Virus record (IMG/VR): IMGVR_UViG_3300028388_004293
Coordinates: 1-42,269 of that record
DNA from: a virus
Direction: 5' to 3' (one strand)
Length of the DNA stretch: 42,269 nucleotides
Shown: positions 40,393 to 42,269 of the stretch, piece after piece
Layout: each line of letters starts with the position of its first letter
How positions within the stretch are numbered: the stretch's first letter is position 1
Position numbers and translations under genes: made by a program
Notes under the pieces: model-generated
The model's database searches: none
Told to the model about the DNA's origin: nothing
What the model saw: only the letters and a program-made list of their open reading frames with translations

Positions 40393-41427
40393 TCATGTTA
40401 GTATACCTATAGTGTTTAAAGTATCTTTAATTTCTTTTAAAGAAGCATTATTTTTTATTTTGGTTTTATCAGCCCAACTAGGATAATAGATTTCTAATTC
40501 TGCCTCTAATTTTACTTGGTCATGATAAAGTTCAGGCAAGTCATCATAGTAGGTCATACATTCTACTAAATTAATATTTACCCAATGTAAAATATCTGGT
40601 TTATTTCTAATTATAAAATAAGTAGCATCATGTATTTGTGCTACAGGTAAGATAGAGTACTTATAAGAAGTGTTTCTAACTCTTTCTAGAAACATATTTG
40701 TAGAACGGGTAGTAAGCAAACCGTAACTCTGGGTCAAAGCATTCCCTGCCGTCTTAGCTTCTTTAACAGCCTCGTAGGGCTTCTTAGGAGCGTTCCAGAC
40801 GGTTTGATAGAGGAGAGGGGTACGTAGCCTTAGGCCAAAGGCAAGAGTGGCGTAGCCGCGCTCTGAGGCTTCCACTTGTTTTTGAAGTTTTAAAGAGTTA
40901 TCAAGTAAATCTTCAATACCTAATTCTTTTGCAAGTTTTCTTAATTTTACGGATAAAAAAGGAACCTTATAAGATACTCTTTCTGAAATAGAAGCATAAG
41001 ATTCACCCTCTATTACAGCATCTAAACACTCTATAAACTCTTCTCTAGTCAAACGATTAGTATAAACTTTAAGTCCGGTCTCTATAGCATGTATTTTATT
41101 TTCAGAAGATGTTACCCACTCTAAGTTTGTAATAACATTATTTTGTCTATTACCATCTTTATGATTTACTTCTGGTTTATTCTGTAGATTAGGAATAAAA
41201 GCTTCAGCTACTAATCTGTGAACATAGAAAGTTTTTTGTTTATTATCTTTCCATAAATGTACTGTTAAACAGTTTGTACTTTTATTTAGAGATTGAACAA
41301 TAGTTCTTTCTCTAAATGGATAAATAACACCATCTTTGCCTGTAACTGTTCTAGCTAGGGAAATTACTTGACCGTCATCTGTTATGTCGTAAAAACCTTC
41401 ATAATCTTTTATGGATGAACGCCTCAT
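40393..41427 (-). CDS. HNH homing endonuclease fused in frame to the C-terminal part of DNA polymerase A
   Basis: The 344-residue frame has two parts. Residues 1-120 are an HNH homing endonuclease: a NUMOD4-like start (KDYEGFYDITDDGQVISLAR), then RLVAEAFIPN and the zinc-type HNH core with NHKDGNRQNN and NLEWVTSSEN. Residues 126-172 look like a helix-turn-helix DNA-recognition part. From about residue 176 the sequence is family-A polymerase: SERGYATLAFGLRLRTPLL, then AGNALTQSYG and the palm motif C in PVAQIHDATYF (H266, D267). The frame overlaps the preceding polymerase fragment by 29 nt. The fingers O-helix (motif B) is in neither piece. Whether this fusion protein is made and active is unknown. 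Confidence 0.82.
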   Translation of the reverse strand: MRRSSIKDYEGFYDITDDGQVISLARTVTGKDGVIYPFRERTIVQSLNKSTNCLTVHLWKDNKQKTFYVHRLVAEAFIPNLQNKPEVNHKDGNRQNNVITNLEWVTSSENKIHAIETGLKVYTNRLTREEFIECLDAVIEGESYASISERVSYKVPFLSVKLRKLAKELGIEDLLDNSLKLQKQVEASERGYATLAFGLRLRTPLLYQTVWNAPKKPYEAVKEAKTAGNALTQSYGLLTTRSTNMFLERVRNTSYKYSILPVAQIHDATYFIIRNKPDILHWVNINLVECMTYYDDLPELYHDQVKLEAELEIYYPSWADKTKIKNNASLKEIKDTLNTIGILT

Positions 41428-41965
41428 AAAACTCTTCTCCGGTATACGTTTTGCCTTCGTATTCTAGCGTGTCAGAAGCCCTAAAGTGAATGTCGGTACC
41501 TCCGACTTTTGCAATATAGCAACGTTCTTCTGGAGAAGCGAGTTGGATATCTGGCATTTGATCGTGGAAATAAGCATAAGCTCTTAAGCAATGCCCATCG
41601 TAGCCATCTGTGTATACTTTTAATTTGTTAGGATCTTTGGTTTGTAAAGCAGATATACGATCTTCCAAACTAGAGTAATCTGCCCCTACTAAAAGCCAAC
41701 CTGGGGGAGGTTGAAAGCATTTTTTTATTGGTTTTGCGTACTTAGTCCCTGTACTAGGCAATTGTTGAAGGTTTGGCTGTGCACTAGATAATCTACCTGA
41801 TTTAACTCCTACATTAAAAGATCCATTGAGAAAATAAGAATCTTTTCTTTTAATAGATTTCTTAGAAAAAGGGGGAATAAAGGTTGTTATAATTTTATTT
41901 ACATTTTGAAGTTCTTTTATATTTTCTAAAAGATCAACTATTTCTTGAGCTTGTTGTTTATTCAT
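41399..41965 (-). CDS. DNA polymerase A middle fragment (motif A)
   Basis: The 188-residue frame carries the conserved polymerase stretch from KIITTFIPPFSKK through FLNGSFNVGVKSGRLSSAQP and NLQQLPSTGTKY to motif A, LLVGADYSSLEDRISALQ, with the catalytic aspartate, and then YDGHCLRAYAYFHDQMPDI. It ends with YTGEEFYEAFIHKRL followed by a stop. In intact phage polymerases the O-helix (R...K...F...YG) should follow. The start ATG overlaps the stop of the 79-codon frame (ATGA). The protein alone cannot be a full polymerase; it may assemble with the other fragments. Confidence 0.85.
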   Translation of the reverse strand: MNKQQAQEIVDLLENIKELQNVNKIITTFIPPFSKKSIKRKDSYFLNGSFNVGVKSGRLSSAQPNLQQLPSTGTKYAKPIKKCFQPPPGWLLVGADYSSLEDRISALQTKDPNKLKVYTDGYDGHCLRAYAYFHDQMPDIQLASPEERCYIAKVGGTDIHFRASDTLEYEGKTYTGEEFYEAFIHKRL

Positions 41966-42201
41966 GTAATTCTATAAATTTTAACAAGTCTAGAACGACT
42001 AGCAACAATTTCGCTAGGTACAAACCTTCCAGTCTCTTCTAAATAGCCAATACCTAAAAGAGATTTTGCTACAGTAGACCAGTTATATTTAGAACCAAAG
42101 TTTTCTTCTAAATCAAGTCTAATAGTATCCCAGGCAATATCCTGACCTGCCCATTTACGGCTTAAATGTTGACCCATTTCATAATAGATACGCTTTTTCA
42201 T
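41962..42201 (-). CDS. 79-residue ORF inserted inside the polymerase gene
   Basis: MKKRIYYEMGQHLSRKWAGQ leads into a helix-strand pattern (RLDLEENFGSKYNWSTVAKS, GYLEETGRFVPSEI and RLVKIYRIT) that resembles a winged helix. It is bracketed by two ATGA overlaps and separates two polymerase fragments whose ends would join naturally (KEHDL to NKQQAQEIVD). It is too short for a known homing endonuclease. Its identity is unknown. Confidence 0.6.
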   Translation of the reverse strand: MKKRIYYEMGQHLSRKWAGQDIAWDTIRLDLEENFGSKYNWSTVAKSLLGIGYLEETGRFVPSEIVASRSRLVKIYRIT

Positions 42202-42269
42202 AAATCATGCTCTTTTTTAAGATAGTTTATAAGGCCATCTATAGCTTTGCCATCAGTACTAGGCAAGCC
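42198..42269 (-). CDS. C-terminal end of an upstream DNA polymerase A fragment (partial)
   Basis: The frame runs off the right edge and reads LPSTDGKAIDGLINYLKKEH before its stop, which overlaps the next ATG. The LPSTDGK start matches the LPTT-x-GK block that precedes the KIxxTFIPxF segment in phage family-A polymerases. So this is most likely the upstream part of the same interrupted polymerase, continuing outside the window. Confidence 0.6.
   Translation of the reverse strand, partial: GLPSTDGKAIDGLINYLKKEHDL

Noticed and set aside
41399-41965. Intein in the polymerase instead of a split gene
   Set aside because: The segment after MPDI contains a Cys (ERCYIAKVGG) but no intein block A/B/F/G pattern, and a stop codon ends the frame.
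1-42269. Integrase, att sites, CRISPR array or insertion sequence
   Set aside because: No tyrosine or serine recombinase, no transposase motif, no regularly spaced repeat array was found; the phage appears lytic.

Overview
The window reads as most of the genome of a strictly lytic, AT-rich, tailed dsDNA phage of the podovirus type with the layout of coliphage N4 (Schitoviridae and relatives). Three things support this. The major capsid protein has the look of the N4-gp56 family. A 3817-residue giant protein carries the motif A/B/C signature of a single-subunit, N4-type virion RNA polymerase. The gene order also mirrors N4: DNA polymerase, nuclease, primase-helicase and ssDNA-binding protein on one strand, converging on virion RNA polymerase, capsid, portal and lysis genes on the other. 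I see no integrase, repressor, terminase or tail-fibre gene. The host cannot be fixed from the sequence. One sigma70-like promoter and several Shine-Dalgarno sites point to an ordinary Gram-negative bacterium, and the base composition suggests one with AT-rich DNA or an aquatic setting.

Plus strand, 1-26747 (late genes): a lysis cassette (holin, N-acetylmuramidase, possible spanin), small proteins, portal, probable scaffold, major capsid protein, then a run of very basic small proteins and virion proteins. It ends with the giant ejected protein, which joins a lytic transglycosylase (SLT) domain, two HExxH zinc-protease-like motifs and the RNA polymerase core. Minus strand, 42269-26737 (early and middle genes): a fragmented family-A DNA polymerase, a ribonucleotide reductase small subunit, a PD-(D/E)XK nuclease, a helicase-primase whose domains are in reversed order, a RecA-like ATPase, an ssDNA-binding protein, a second small nuclease, many small unknown proteins, four tRNA genes with two further structured RNAs, a cytidine-deaminase-like enzyme and ThyX. 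The two transcription units overlap tail to tail by 11 bp.

The genes form a self-contained replication programme. The virion polymerase would be injected with the DNA and transcribe early genes. Two hairpins with a TCC loop on the sense strand, at 34 kb and 38 kb, resemble N4 virion-polymerase promoters and lie upstream of the ssDNA-binding protein and nuclease genes. NrdB, the deaminase and ThyX supply dTMP and other dNTPs. The tRNAs match codons that are heavily used here (AGA, AUA and others).

Most unusual are the following. The polA gene is broken by a 79-codon ORF and by an HNH homing endonuclease fused in frame to the polymerase C-terminus, and the catalytic motif B (O-helix) segment is apparently missing. 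The tRNA cluster holds a perfect three-way-junction RNA and a CCA-ended tRNA-like hairpin. A small membrane-protein gene is frameshifted by a 17-bp tandem duplication. GC-rich patches recur inside AT-rich genes.
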